A DNA stretch of 64,000 nucleotides. Origin: Niallia sp052318935. GTDB lineage: Bacteria > Bacillota > Bacilli > Bacillales > Cytobacillaceae. Location: assembly GCA_052318935.1 (NCBI GenBank), contig JBQRKO010000001.1. One strand, given 5' to 3'. The position numbers and the translations under genes were made by a program. The notes under the pieces are model-generated. The model was given only the letters and a program-made list of their open reading frames with translations, made no database searches and was not told where the DNA came from. Positions 7,661-16,463 of the stretch are shown here, piece after piece; within the stretch, counting starts at the first letter, position 1, and each line of letters begins with the position of its first letter.

Positions 7661-8314
7661 GTGTCACCACGTACAAAAGAACAAAATGAAGAAATTAGAA
7701 GACAGCGAAAACAGGAAATATTGCAAGCAGCCATACTTGTGTATGCGGATAAAGGATACTCAGCTACCGAGGTTGGTGATATTGCTGCAAAGGCCGGTCT
7801 TGCACGCGGTTTGGTGTATCATTATTTTGAGAACAAGCAAGCCTTGTTTCGTGAGTTGTATGAACATATGATGGGCAAGACCAAAAGGACGACTGTTTCC
7901 CATTTCGAGCAGAAAGGATCTGCACTGGAATTGCTAAGCGAGTATGCACGGTTAGTTTGCAGGAAAGTTCTGGAAGAACCAGCGATATCACGCTTTTATA
8001 TGCGCATCAGTCTAGATATCCATTTTTTGTACACGGAAGAACAATTCTCTTCCTTTGAATGGGTGAAGGATTTCATTCAGCCTATGACATCTACCATTGA
8101 AAAGGGCATGAAGCAAGGAACAATTCGTCAAGGGAACCCGAGCCTCATAGCCATGCAATTCTGGGGAGCCATATCTCAAGGTATGAACTATCTGGGCCAA
8201 TTGCAACAGGAACTTCACAAGAATGAGACTTCTGAACAAGAGATAAAAGATCAATTAATGGTTGTACTGGAGCAAGTGACGGAAACAGCTTTAGCTATCG
8301 TCATACCGGAGTAA
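7661..8314 (+). CDS. TetR family regulator, probably autoregulated
   Basis: TetR protein with N-terminal helix-turn-helix (ILQAAILVYADKGYSATEVGDIAAKAGLARGLVYHYF, read in part) and a C-terminal ligand domain. An ATG at 7637 is in frame, but the GTG at 7661 (MSPRTKEQNEEIRRQRKQEI) is preferred because AGAGGG lies 9 nt before it and homologues begin this way; this gives 217 residues. The promoter at 7594-7622 contains a perfect inverted repeat, expected for self-repression. The following gene at 8369 is co-directional, 54 bp away, and is the likely co-regulated partner. Confidence 0.82.
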   Translation: MSPRTKEQNEEIRRQRKQEILQAAILVYADKGYSATEVGDIAAKAGLARGLVYHYFENKQALFRELYEHMMGKTKRTTVSHFEQKGSALELLSEYARLVCRKVLEEPAISRFYMRISLDIHFLYTEEQFSSFEWVKDFIQPMTSTIEKGMKQGTIRQGNPSLIAMQFWGAISQGMNYLGQLQQELHKNETSEQEIKDQLMVVLEQVTETALAIVIPE

Positions 8315-8368
8315 ATTTTTTTGCCCTTAATATTGACATTCGTGTAAATCAAAAAAAGAGGTGTATAA

Positions 8369-8882
8369 ATGACATTAGTGACTATGAAGCAATCAGATTT
8401 TGATACATTAAGTGACGAAAGACTGGGATGGGCATGTGGGGGAGACAACGCTTTTAAGTATTCGCGGGAAAGATGCTACTGCTAAGGCGCAGGCTATAAC
8501 TAGTTTGAACAAGGGTCAGCAGGCATTATGTATGTTCAGGGTATTTTATGATCATGCTAAGAATTCGGCAATCGAGTATTATTCTTGGGTAGCTTATTTG
8601 CTTCAGACTCCGGGGTATTGGCCAGGAGTGACCGAGGGACTGCTTTATTTTGAGGACCAAAACATGCTACAGCTACTTGAAGATACGAATAAGGTTATTG
8701 AGGAGCGGAATAATAAGTTTAATGGGATTGCTTCTTTTAAAGATCTAGAGCAAGATAATGAACTATCCTATACAGTAAATCGATTATATGAAAGGTTTCA
8801 GGAGATTGTTCCTAATAGCTTGAAACGAATTAGTACGTATATCCGAATGAATCAGCATGACTTTGTCATTATTGTAAAGTAA
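8369..8882 (+). pseudogene. Conserved hypothetical gene with a frameshift in a G5 run
   Basis: Translation should start at ATG 8369, five bases after AGAGGTG, reading MTLVTMKQSDFDTLSDERLGWACG. In that frame it stops at about 8485. At the five-G run 8438-8442 the downstream frame reads GETTLLSIRGKDATAKAQAI and continues to 8882. Removing one G joins both parts into a single 170-residue protein. The product is helical, with no recognised domain, signal or membrane segment. It probably forms an operon with the TetR gene. The extra G is either a true inactivating or phase-variable indel or a homopolymer sequencing error. Confidence 0.65.
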
Positions 8883-9013
8883 TTCTGTTTAAAAAGTGAA
8901 CCCAGTAATCGACGAACGTTGCTCAGTAGTTTTAAAAGAAATAGTGTCAGCAAAATACAAATTTTTATAAATTTAAAAGTTTAAAATATTAAATAAAAAG
9001 TTAATAAATTTTT

Positions 9014-9057
9014 ATTCTGTCTCACTATTAAAAGTATACTTAATAATGAGACGGAAT
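9014..9057. terminator. Bidirectional terminator
   Basis: A long stem between 9014-9030 and 9041-9057, with TCTGTCTCA pairing to TGAGACGGA including one G-T, carries T-runs on both sides. It separates the convergent genes ending at 8882 and 9127. Confidence 0.75.
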
Positions 9058-9126
9058 TTTTGTTTTATTTAATTGCTGATCATAATATATATTATGGTGA
9101 TGGCGTTTTATGAAATAGCAAAATAG

Positions 9127-9498
9127 CTATTCCACTCTATGTTTGTAACTTCTGTTTTTTATTTCGTCCATATTAATGAATTGGCAGCTATATTCAATCA
9201 CATCATTTAAATATAAATTATGTTGTTTTGCAAAATCTTTTAGATTAGCAAGTAATTCTTTATCATATGTTGTTTTGTATTGAATGCGATCTTTAGGTCT
9301 TAAATCTTTATTATAAGTAATACTTTTGTTAGACAATACATACTGTAAGCCATTTTCAATTAAATAATTGATATGTGTATCATTTTCTTCAGCAAGTTCA
9401 TTTAATTCTTTAAGTAATACTTTACTAATATTTGTTCTAAACGGGATTCTTGCTACATCAGTTTCTTGAATTAATTTTCCATTTGTTAATTTCCACAT
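9127..9498 (-). CDS. Small protein with duplicated ribbon-helix-helix-like units
   Basis: The start is ATG 9498 (MWKLTNGK), preceded by GGAGGT at 7-nt spacing; the longer frame to 9513 lacks this. The 123-residue product contains two similar halves. Residues about 17-55 read RIPFRTNISKVLLKELNEL..., and 76-115 read RIQYKTTYDKELLANLKDF... Each is a short strand plus two helices, as in ribbon-helix-helix DNA-binding proteins. Such a duplication would let a monomer form an intramolecular RHH. DNA binding is inferred, not shown. It lies just downstream of the LAGLIDADG gene in the same direction. Confidence 0.6.
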   Translation of the reverse strand: MWKLTNGKLIQETDVARIPFRTNISKVLLKELNELAEENDTHINYLIENGLQYVLSNKSITYNKDLRPKDRIQYKTTYDKELLANLKDFAKQHNLYLNDVIEYSCQFINMDEIKNRSYKHRVE

Positions 9499-9546
9499 AT
9501 TTATTACCTCCAAAATGTGAGAATGTAGTATATATTATATCTGCAG

Positions 9547-10326
9547 TTATATAGAATGTTTTTCCATTCGTTCTCTTTTGTAAAATACATAATTATCCTC
9601 AGTCGTATTATATATTATTTTTGCTAATTTAGGCAGATCGTATTTACCTTTTACCCAAACTCGGAATATTGTATTTTTTGAGAATCTATTATCAGAAGTT
9701 ATCTCAGTCCGTAAATTCCATGATTTAAAAACAGATAGCAATCCTTCAGCAAATTTAATACTTCCTGTCGTTACATTCATTACATATCCTCTATCTTGAA
9801 CCCACCCATCCCCGTCGATTACACCTCTAATAAAAGAAGGGAGAAATTTTTCTGGTATATTTGGAAATGGAACTGTTAAGGATTTATTTGGTATAATACC
9901 AAACTTCTCTAAATCCATTTTTATTTCTTTAGAATTTATTATAAGTGTTGGCGTTTTTCTTGTTGGGTATATTGCTGATATGTTCCAATTTGCTTCTAAA
10001 TAATCGGCAATCAAATGAAGAATTCTTTCATTTTTTTGTGTAATGGTAATAGTATGTGTCTGTTTAGATATTGTTCCATCTGTTAAAATAATACCTAATA
10101 CCCATGCCATTTCATGTGTCCATATTTTAAAAAAATCCTCATTTACTCTATGCTTACGTGGCTGCCCTGATGATTGTTCCCGATTCATTTTCACACCATG
10201 CTTATACATCACATTACGAATAGCTTGAGCAGAGATGCCTACAATTGGTACCATCTTTTTAAAGGGCATTCCACTTTTGTACATTTTAATAATTACTTCA
10301 TCTGTCATTCCTGGATTTCTCGGCAT
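9547..10326 (-). CDS. LAGLIDADG-type endonuclease-like protein, free-standing
   Basis: The ATG at 10326 (MPRNPGMTDE) follows AGGGGGA and gives 259 residues; the open frame up to 10470 has no ribosome site. Residues 8-45 look like a resolvase-type helix-turn-helix (MTDEVIIKMYKSGMPFKKM). Two LAGLIDADG helices follow: WVLGIILTDGTI (75-86) and FIRGVIDGDGWV (165-176), each with the catalytic-position aspartate. A single chain with two motifs acts as a pseudo-dimer homing endonuclease, or as a domesticated regulator of the WhiA kind. No intron or intein host gene is visible nearby, so it is free-standing. Confidence 0.75.
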   Translation of the reverse strand: MPRNPGMTDEVIIKMYKSGMPFKKMVPIVGISAQAIRNVMYKHGVKMNREQSSGQPRKHRVNEDFFKIWTHEMAWVLGIILTDGTISKQTHTITITQKNERILHLIADYLEANWNISAIYPTRKTPTLIINSKEIKMDLEKFGIIPNKSLTVPFPNIPEKFLPSFIRGVIDGDGWVQDRGYVMNVTTGSIKFAEGLLSVFKSWNLRTEITSDNRFSKNTIFRVWVKGKYDLPKLAKIIYNTTEDNYVFYKRERMEKHSI

Positions 10327-10534
10327 ACTATTCCCCCTGATATTAATATTCTGCCATCTTAATAATTTTGTGAATTCGTGCAATTGATTGGTTTTTATTT
10401 TTCTTAGAATGAATGTTCTTATGATTAATTTTACGAACGTATATTCCGTTTGTAAACAGTTTAAGAGCAATGTTCATTATTTGAACAAATTTCTAAAAAA
10501 AGTATCCATCAATTAGCAGAAAACGTACTAATAA

Positions 10535-10564
10535 AAAACAGCCAATCATCACTTTGGCTGTTTT
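10535..10564. terminator. Hairpin terminator
   Basis: AAAACAGCCAA pairs with TTGGCTGTTTT across an 8-nt loop. It lies downstream of the SF0329-like gene (minus strand), about 170 bp after its stop. The same AACAGCCAA stem reappears in the terminator at 11430-11465. Confidence 0.65.
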
Positions 10565-10737
10565 GCAGTGGTTTTTCAGACGATTTAGTTTTCCCTAATT
10601 ATACATCTCTTTTAAGAAAGGAGTTATTTTTTGGATATTATTGATTAATCAGTACACCTAATATTTTTTCTTAAATCTAACTGCAAATAAAAAAATTTTC
10701 CAATTAAGGAAACTTTTAGCTATCGATGTTATTGTAT

Positions 10738-11310
10738 CTATTCCTTTCCTAAATTAACAACCGATTTTTTAAGAAATAATGTAACTACTTTTATTTTTTC
10801 AACCTCACAACGAAGTTTATAAAAATATTGAACAAGTTCATGCTCGTCTTCCATTTCAAACTTGCGTAATGTTCTTTTACCGATGCGACGATCTAATAGA
10901 CAAAGAATTTTAATCAGAATTTCTGAAGACTTTAATAATTCTTCAATTGGTGAGTTAAAGTATTCTTCTAATGCTGAGAAAAAATCGTATTGACCATAAA
11001 TTCCTTCTGCTTTAAGCATTTTATGAGCCTGATCTTGTATAGCACGATTTTTGGTTACATCATTATAGTCACAGTTATATTGATTAGTTTTGGCTCGTAT
11101 TTCACGTTCTCTATAATATTCTTCAATTTCCGCTGTAATGGTACACATGCTTAATACTTCCACTTTATCAACAGTAATTACAGCTCTGCCTAATTGATCA
11201 TGAGCTTTCCGGTAATTGATCACTTGAAAATCCACTCTCTTACGCAATGGCTCACATATAAAATTTGATAAATGCTTTTTTGCTTTACTCCATTTTGGAC
11301 TAAATAACAA
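10738..11310 (-). CDS. SF0329-family-like conserved hypothetical protein
   Basis: The 190-residue protein starts with a TTG at 11310 preceded by GGAGG with 7 nt spacing. The N-terminal KWSKAKKHLSNFICEPLRKRVDFQVINYRKAHDQLGRAVITVDK pattern (in part) resembles the SF0329 family found in Bacillus, a family without known function. The rest is helical and charged (EIEEYYREREIRAKT...). No membrane segment or signal peptide is present. It is isolated between two terminators with matching stems. Confidence 0.6.
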   Translation of the reverse strand: MLFSPKWSKAKKHLSNFICEPLRKRVDFQVINYRKAHDQLGRAVITVDKVEVLSMCTITAEIEEYYREREIRAKTNQYNCDYNDVTKNRAIQDQAHKMLKAEGIYGQYDFFSALEEYFNSPIEELLKSSEILIKILCLLDRRIGKRTLRKFEMEDEHELVQYFYKLRCEVEKIKVVTLFLKKSVVNLGKE

Positions 11311-11429
11311 ATGGCAACCTCCAATTTTTTTTTCTGGTCTTTAATTGAATAACACTTTCTTCTATAATTATACATGGATTGGAAAAATAAAACATCTGAT
11401 TTGTTTTCGTATTTACTACTCTAGAAAAA

Positions 11430-11465
11430 ATACAAACAGCCAAGGTTTATTTTGGCTGTTTGTAT
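11430..11465. terminator. Terminator of the Rieske oxidoreductase gene
   Basis: A 14-bp perfect stem, ATACAAACAGCCAA with TTGGCTGTTTGTAT, has an 8-nt loop. It sits just past the stop of the minus-strand gene at 11480. Confidence 0.75.
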
Positions 11466-11479
11466 CTTATTGGTTACAT

Positions 11480-13057
11480 CTAATACCCAGAATCCTCAGA
11501 TGTCAAGTTATCAATCATCTTATAATCGTACTTTTGCAATGGTTTTTCAGCTGGACCTTCCATTACTTCACCAGTATACGAAAATCTAGATCCGTGGCAC
11601 GGACAATCCCAAGACCGCTCTCCGCTGTTCCATTCGACTTCGCATCCGATGTGTGTACAGGTTGTATCGACAATATGGAGCTTCCCTTCTTTGTCTTTAT
11701 AAGCACCTTTTCTGTGCCCATCTATCGTAATAACAGCACCTTCGTCATTGGATAAATCACAGATTCGATTAAAAGGAGTTTCCAATTTTCCTTTAATTAA
11801 ATGACTGACAACGTTTGCGTTTTCTACTAAAAAGTTTTTCAGACTTGGGTTCATATGGAAGCGTGAAGGGGCAAATAATTGTTCATACTTGTTCTTTCTC
11901 CCCGCTACCATATCTCTAAACAACAGTGCTGCCGCCGTTCCGTTTGTCATTCCCCATTTTCTGAATCCAGATGCAATCAATACATTCTTTTTTCCGGAAG
12001 TTATTTCTCCGATATATGGGATTTTGTCAAGTGTTGTTAAATCTTGGGTTGACCAGCGATAAGGAATATGTTCGAGTCCGAAAACTTCTTGGCCAAACGT
12101 CTCTAAAGCTTTGTAATGATTGAATGTATCTTCACCTTGCCCAGTTTTATGACTTTCCCCAATTATGAGTACCATTTCCTCCCCGTTTATTGTTACTGAA
12201 CGGAGAGATCTTGTTGGCTGATCAGCACTAATATACATTCCGCCTGGATACTCTTTTTTTACTTTAGCAGCGATAACATACGCACGTTCTGCATGCATTC
12301 TTGTAGAATAAAGACCTGCTCCTTCATAAAATGGAAAATGAGAACAGGATAGAATATAGTTGCCTAAAGCAGACGCGCTTCCCCGAGTAAGAACGACTGG
12401 CTGCTTTCCATTTTTAATATTCACTGCAGTAGTATTTTCAAATATTTGTCCCCCTTTTTCTGTAATGGTTTGAATGAGGTGAAACAAATATTTAACCGGA
12501 TGAAACTGTGCCTGGTTTTTCATCACAAGCGCATTTTTTATTTCGATGTTAAACGGAATGGTATCAACCAGTCCGCCTTCTATCCCCAGTTCTTTATAAG
12601 CATGCGCCTCATTTTCTAGTTTACGTGCATTTTTTTCAGTTGTAGTGTATACATAGGCATCTTGGTTAACAAAATCACAATCAATTTGATGCTTCTCTAC
12701 CAATCCTCTAATAAACATTAAAGCCTCTGTATTGGCCTCATAATACAAACTTGCCATCGATTTACCTGTATAGCGAATAAGCTCATCGTAAATGACATCA
12801 TGTTGGGCGGTGATTTTAGCTGAAGTGTGACCTGTTGTCCCATTCAGTAATTTCCCCGCTTCTAAAATGGCAACCTTAAAGCCTTCATTCACTAAAAGAT
12901 ACGCAGAGGTAATGCCGGTAATGCCCCCTCCTACAATAACGACATCAACTTGTATGTCTTCATCCAAACGCGGAAAATCAGGCAATTGAATATCCTTTGT
13001 CCAATAGGATTCAGGGTCTTGTGGCAATTTCCCATTATTATGATTGTTGTTTATCAC
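11480..13057 (-). CDS. FAD-dependent oxidoreductase with C-terminal Rieske [2Fe-2S] domain
   Basis: The start is GTG 13057 (MINNNHNNGKLPQDPESYW), with GGAGGAT 7 nt upstream, giving 525 residues; the frame continuing to 13099 lacks a ribosome site. The N-terminal dinucleotide fold VDVVIVGGGITGITSAYLL marks a DAO-family (glycine/D-amino-acid oxidase type) flavoprotein. The C-terminus holds a Rieske cluster site, CTHIGC and CPCHGSRF (CxH and CxxH ligands). The architecture matches B. subtilis YhfW. The substrate is unknown; such proteins are thought to pass electrons from an amine or similar donor to the Rieske centre. Cytosolic, single-gene transcript. Confidence 0.85.
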   Translation of the reverse strand: MINNNHNNGKLPQDPESYWTKDIQLPDFPRLDEDIQVDVVIVGGGITGITSAYLLVNEGFKVAILEAGKLLNGTTGHTSAKITAQHDVIYDELIRYTGKSMASLYYEANTEALMFIRGLVEKHQIDCDFVNQDAYVYTTTEKNARKLENEAHAYKELGIEGGLVDTIPFNIEIKNALVMKNQAQFHPVKYLFHLIQTITEKGGQIFENTTAVNIKNGKQPVVLTRGSASALGNYILSCSHFPFYEGAGLYSTRMHAERAYVIAAKVKKEYPGGMYISADQPTRSLRSVTINGEEMVLIIGESHKTGQGEDTFNHYKALETFGQEVFGLEHIPYRWSTQDLTTLDKIPYIGEITSGKKNVLIASGFRKWGMTNGTAAALLFRDMVAGRKNKYEQLFAPSRFHMNPSLKNFLVENANVVSHLIKGKLETPFNRICDLSNDEGAVITIDGHRKGAYKDKEGKLHIVDTTCTHIGCEVEWNSGERSWDCPCHGSRFSYTGEVMEGPAEKPLQKYDYKMIDNLTSEDSGY

Positions 13058-13289
13058 TAAAAATCCTCCATTTAATGTTTTTAATGTTATCTTTACCATT
13101 TAACGGAAGAATAAACTTTAAGGATTAAAACAGTCAAATTTCACTGTAATTATTATAGTAAGATTATTTTTCTGGAGTCTAAGTTCGAAAATTTTAGCAT
13201 ATTTGTGTAAATAAACTACATTAACATAATAAAATAGTTAATTAAATGAATAATATCCGAATTAGTGTACAATGTTGAAAATAAATAAA

Positions 13290-13319
13290 AAGCACAATCC
13301 TTTTTAAAGAACTGTGCTT
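13290..13319 (-). terminator. Terminator of dbpA
   Basis: AAGCACA (13290-13296) pairs with TGTGCTT (13313-13319). It is placed about 50 bp after the dbpA stop on the minus strand. Confidence 0.5.
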
Positions 13320-13366
13320 GATTTTTGTTTATATAATTTGAAGCTCATTATTTATGTTTGATTGCA

Positions 13367-14812
13367 TTACTTAATTGCTTTGCTAACCTTCACTTTCTTT
13401 CCTTTGATTGTTGTCGTTTGCATAGCCTGTAAGACTAATGAACCTTTGCCATTCAGTATATCGACATAGGTTAACTGTTCCTGTATCGTGATAATTCCAA
13501 TATCATCTGCTGTTACTCCAGGAATTTTCGCGATAGTTCCAACAAAATCGACTGCTCGCAGCTTTTTCTTTTTTCCGCCATTGAAATGCAGCTTCATAAT
13601 ATCTTTGTTTATTCGTGCCGTTTTGTTGTTTTTAACAAGTCGGCGTCCATTCATTTTTTCTTCGAATGCAGCTTTTCCTTTAGCTACATCTTCTTGTAAT
13701 GGAGCTTCCATTTTTTGTATGTCGAAGCCAATATAGTTTTCAATTGCTTTAATAAATTTTCCTTCAAACGGAGTTGCAAACGTAATCGCTCTTCCTTTAT
13801 TACCAGCACGACCAGTTCTTCCTGTTCGATGAACATAGCTCTCTTTCTCCATTGGAACATCATAGTTAATAACAAGCGTTACATTGTCAATATCAATTCC
13901 CCTTGCAGCTACATCCGTTGCGACAAGGTAACGGAAATTCCCGATTTTGAAACCATCCATAACGGCAAAGCGATCTTCTTGATCTAATCCACCATGTAGT
14001 TTTTCACAAGCATAATTGGCTTCTTCCAGGTCATTAAACACGGAATCAACATGTTCTTTTGTTCTACAAAAAATAATACAGCTATCTGGGTTTTCAACCA
14101 CTGTTACGTCTTTAAGCAAGGAAATTTTTTCTTCTTCTTTCACTTCGATTAATCGATGTTCAATTGTATTCGTTGTTATTTGGTTAGCATTAATTTCAAT
14201 ATGAATAGGATTTTTCATATATTGATGACAGAGATTTTCAACATCTTTTGGCAATGTTGCAGAAAATACCATTGTCACTCTATTCGAAGGAAGTTCTTTT
14301 ATAATTGCTTCTACCTCATCAATAAACCCCATATTTAGCATTTCATCGGTTTCATCAATGATAAAATACTTTATGTTGTCTAAAGGAAGGGTTCCTCTTT
14401 CAATATGGTCAATCACACGACCAGGTGTACCGACAACAACATGCGTTTTTTGTTTTAATTCTTCCTTTTGTTTCGAAAAGGGCTCTTTTCCATAAACGGC
14501 CATCGCTTTAATTCGTTTAAACCTGCCGATGTTTGTTAAGTCTTCACGTACTTGAACAGCAAGCTCCCGAGTTGGTGTAAGAATTAATGCTTGTGGCTTT
14601 TTTTCCTCCCAATCTATCATTTCGCAAATAGGTATACCAAAGGAGGCCGTTTTCCCGCTGCCTGTTTGAGATTTCACGACAAGATCTTGATTATTCAATG
14701 CTTTTGGCAAAACTTCACGTTGAACTTCTGTAAGAGTTTCGTACTTTAACACAGTAAGTGCTCTTTTTATTTCATTGCTTAATGGAAATTCCTCAAAATT
14801 ACTTTCAATCAT
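13367..14812 (-). CDS. dbpA: DEAD-box RNA helicase DbpA/YxiN type
   Basis: The 481-residue protein carries the full helicase set: motif I SQTGSGKT, Ia PTRELAVQ, Ib TPGR, II DETD, III SAT, IV IIFCRT, V ATDVAARGID, VI HRTGRTGR. It ends in the C-terminal RNA-recognition domain characteristic of DbpA/YxiN, which binds hairpin 92 of 23S rRNA during 50S assembly. Motif II reads DETD rather than DEAD, with the catalytic D-E kept. The start ATG 14812 follows AGAGGTTAATAC. Single gene; the promoter region 14813-15173 is otherwise empty. Confidence 0.92.
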   Translation of the reverse strand: MIESNFEEFPLSNEIKRALTVLKYETLTEVQREVLPKALNNQDLVVKSQTGSGKTASFGIPICEMIDWEEKKPQALILTPTRELAVQVREDLTNIGRFKRIKAMAVYGKEPFSKQKEELKQKTHVVVGTPGRVIDHIERGTLPLDNIKYFIIDETDEMLNMGFIDEVEAIIKELPSNRVTMVFSATLPKDVENLCHQYMKNPIHIEINANQITTNTIEHRLIEVKEEEKISLLKDVTVVENPDSCIIFCRTKEHVDSVFNDLEEANYACEKLHGGLDQEDRFAVMDGFKIGNFRYLVATDVAARGIDIDNVTLVINYDVPMEKESYVHRTGRTGRAGNKGRAITFATPFEGKFIKAIENYIGFDIQKMEAPLQEDVAKGKAAFEEKMNGRRLVKNNKTARINKDIMKLHFNGGKKKKLRAVDFVGTIAKIPGVTADDIGIITIQEQLTYVDILNGKGSLVLQAMQTTTIKGKKVKVSKAIK

Positions 14813-15173
14813 GTATTAACCTCTTTTTATATTATTATTCAACTTATATATAGAATTCTCCAAATGGAAATATCTTATGCAAAATCTGAATATGTTCATT
14901 ATACATGAAATTTCAGACTAGTAGCGTTTTATATGGATTGATTGAAATAAGTAACGAACAGACATTTTTATCAAAAAAATTGGTATCACAAAGCTAGAAT
15001 AAAGTAAATCCCGCATTCAAAAATTTTCTGTTTTTGCTTTACCTACATAGAAAATGCCCATGTTTTGTTGTTATTTTCCGAAAGAAATTCCCCTTTCACA
15101 TTCTACCATCTCATCAATAAGAATAAGATTTTTTTATCAAACTTCTCCATCATTTGTTGGGTCTACATAAAAA
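14813..15173. other. Non-coding stretch upstream of dbpA
   Basis: AT-rich, no supported ORF, no clear RNA element. It may hold a 5' leader of dbpA, as its length would fit a regulated cold-inducible leader, but no structure was recognised. Confidence 0.3.
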
Positions 15174-15203
15174 GACCAACTTTACAAAAATGTAAAGTTG
15201 GTC
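15174..15203. terminator. Hairpin terminator overlapping a small ORF end
   Basis: A perfect 13-bp stem, GACCAACTTTACA with its complement, encloses a 4-nt loop AAAA and is flanked by A/T runs. The stop codon of the small minus-strand ORF lies inside the stem. Confidence 0.75.
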
Positions 15204-15363
15204 ACTGTTTATTTGACGTAGCGTGATGAATTTTTAATATTGGACAGTTTATTTTGTAAACTTGCTCTATCTCGCTCATTTGATTCAATCGATTTGTTAC
15301 AACTTTTTGTCCATATCCTTTTGGAGCGGAGGCAATTAAAATTACGTTTTCTTTATTATTCAC
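15202..15363 (-). CDS. Small protein, 53 aa, unrecognised
   Basis: GTG at 15363 is preceded by AGGGGGTC with 9 nt spacing. The product reads MNNKENVILIASAPKGYGQK at its N-terminus and ends KIHHATSNKQ. Its stop is embedded in a strong terminator, so the ORF has its own ribosome site and transcript end. The beginning VILIASAPKGYGQKVV resembles a beta strand plus P-loop-like turn, but lacks a true Walker motif. No family is recognised. Too short for routine ORF calling. Confidence 0.5.
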   Translation of the reverse strand: MNNKENVILIASAPKGYGQKVVTNRLNQMSEIEQVYKINCPILKIHHATSNKQ

Positions 15364-15459
15364 TAATAAGACCCCCTAACAAAGTTTTGATAAAGTAGCA
15401 ATACGTATATCCTTTTGACTCAAGTATAGCATTAAATATTTCGGTTTATTTATATTTCA

Positions 15460-16044
15460 TCATTCTCTCTCTATTATATTATCAATTTTGACTAATAAAT
15501 CATTAATACTTCGCTGATAGTCTTCATTTCCTGATTTTTCATCTATATTCCAAGGAATCTGATTTTGCTGTAAAAGGTGAATAAAGTCATTTACGTGACA
15601 ATCTGCTATGTATGCTGCTCTTTCAATGGATATTCTATTTGCCAAAAATAAAGTAATCGCAAAAGAAGTATGAATTGCTTCGTCTATTGATTGCTGACTG
15701 TTTATCGATTTCAGTTTGGAAGCTACGTCTTTTGGGACAGTAATTAAAACTTGCTCCTCACTCCTATTATTTTCATTTCGTTCAATTTCTTCCCATTCTT
15801 CATGGGTAATGCCAATAGGTGCTCCACCTTCTGTATAATCGACGATAAATGCAAAATGTTCATCTGATTCAATAATAGAGTCCCATTCTTCAAAATTATT
15901 GGAAATATTTTTCTTTATCTCTTTTCTTCTAGATTTTTTACAATTTTTACATAGATGTTGACGATGTCCTTTTCCACTAAATTGTTCATTAGGTCGATAA
16001 CATCCACATCCTCTACAATAATGGCCACGTCTTGTCTTTCCCAT
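15460..16044 (-). CDS. Zinc-ribbon plus UPF0175-like helix protein
   Basis: The 194-residue protein begins with a four-cysteine ribbon: GHYCRGCGCYRPNEQF (C-x2-C) and LCKNCKKSRR (C-x2-C). An acidic linker follows. The region at about 115-170 (SIDEAIHTSFAITLFLANRISIERAAYIADCHVNDFIHLL, in part) matches the layout of UPF0175 antitoxin-like helix-turn-helix domains, ending in the family-typical short QNQIPWN. Combining a zinc ribbon with this domain is unusual. A nucleic-acid-binding role, possibly antitoxin or regulator, is inferred. No partner toxin gene is seen downstream. Confidence 0.6.
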   Translation of the reverse strand: MGKTRRGHYCRGCGCYRPNEQFSGKGHRQHLCKNCKKSRRKEIKKNISNNFEEWDSIIESDEHFAFIVDYTEGGAPIGITHEEWEEIERNENNRSEEQVLITVPKDVASKLKSINSQQSIDEAIHTSFAITLFLANRISIERAAYIADCHVNDFIHLLQQNQIPWNIDEKSGNEDYQRSINDLLVKIDNIIERE

Positions 16045-16463
16045 TCAAACCTCTCTAATTGTCATATTTACTTACACACCAACCTGCAACAAATACCCCG
16101 TCAGCGTCTCAATTCGTTTCTTGCACTTCCTCTATTTCTGGCATGGAAGATACTTTCACAGCGTTAAAAGTTTTATCCATGTGTGAATCGAAGGATTTTT
16201 TACGATTTTCCAATTGGAAGGAACAGACTCCATCGTTGCACGAATGATTTCATTAACATTCCATATAAAAGTTGTTCAAAAAGTTCGAGAAGCCTAATTA
16301 TCGATTTACTTCGTCACGTCGTTACCCCAGTAGACAACAAAGCTCTCCCATTTGAACACAATTATATATATTCTAATATAGTATACAGCAATTTTTTTAG
16401 TCAAATCTATCCGTATTCTGTTTCTATTTTCGATGTTAGTATTCTTGTAATTCAAACTTATAA
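16045..16463. other. Non-coding stretch with possible gene debris
   Basis: No intact gene. On the minus strand an ATG at 16180 opens a 23-codon run (MDKTFNAVKVSSMPEIEEVQ...) that meets TGA at 16109. The same frame continues as DADGVFVAGWCVSKYDN before stopping, which looks like a small decayed coding sequence. An adjacent frame also reads sensibly (IIRATMESVPSNWKIVK). Family not recognised. Confidence 0.3.

Noticed and set aside
10535..11465. Matching AACAGCCAA hairpins as a transposon pair flanking the SF0329 gene
   Set aside because: Both work as ordinary terminators of their upstream genes, and no target duplication is visible.
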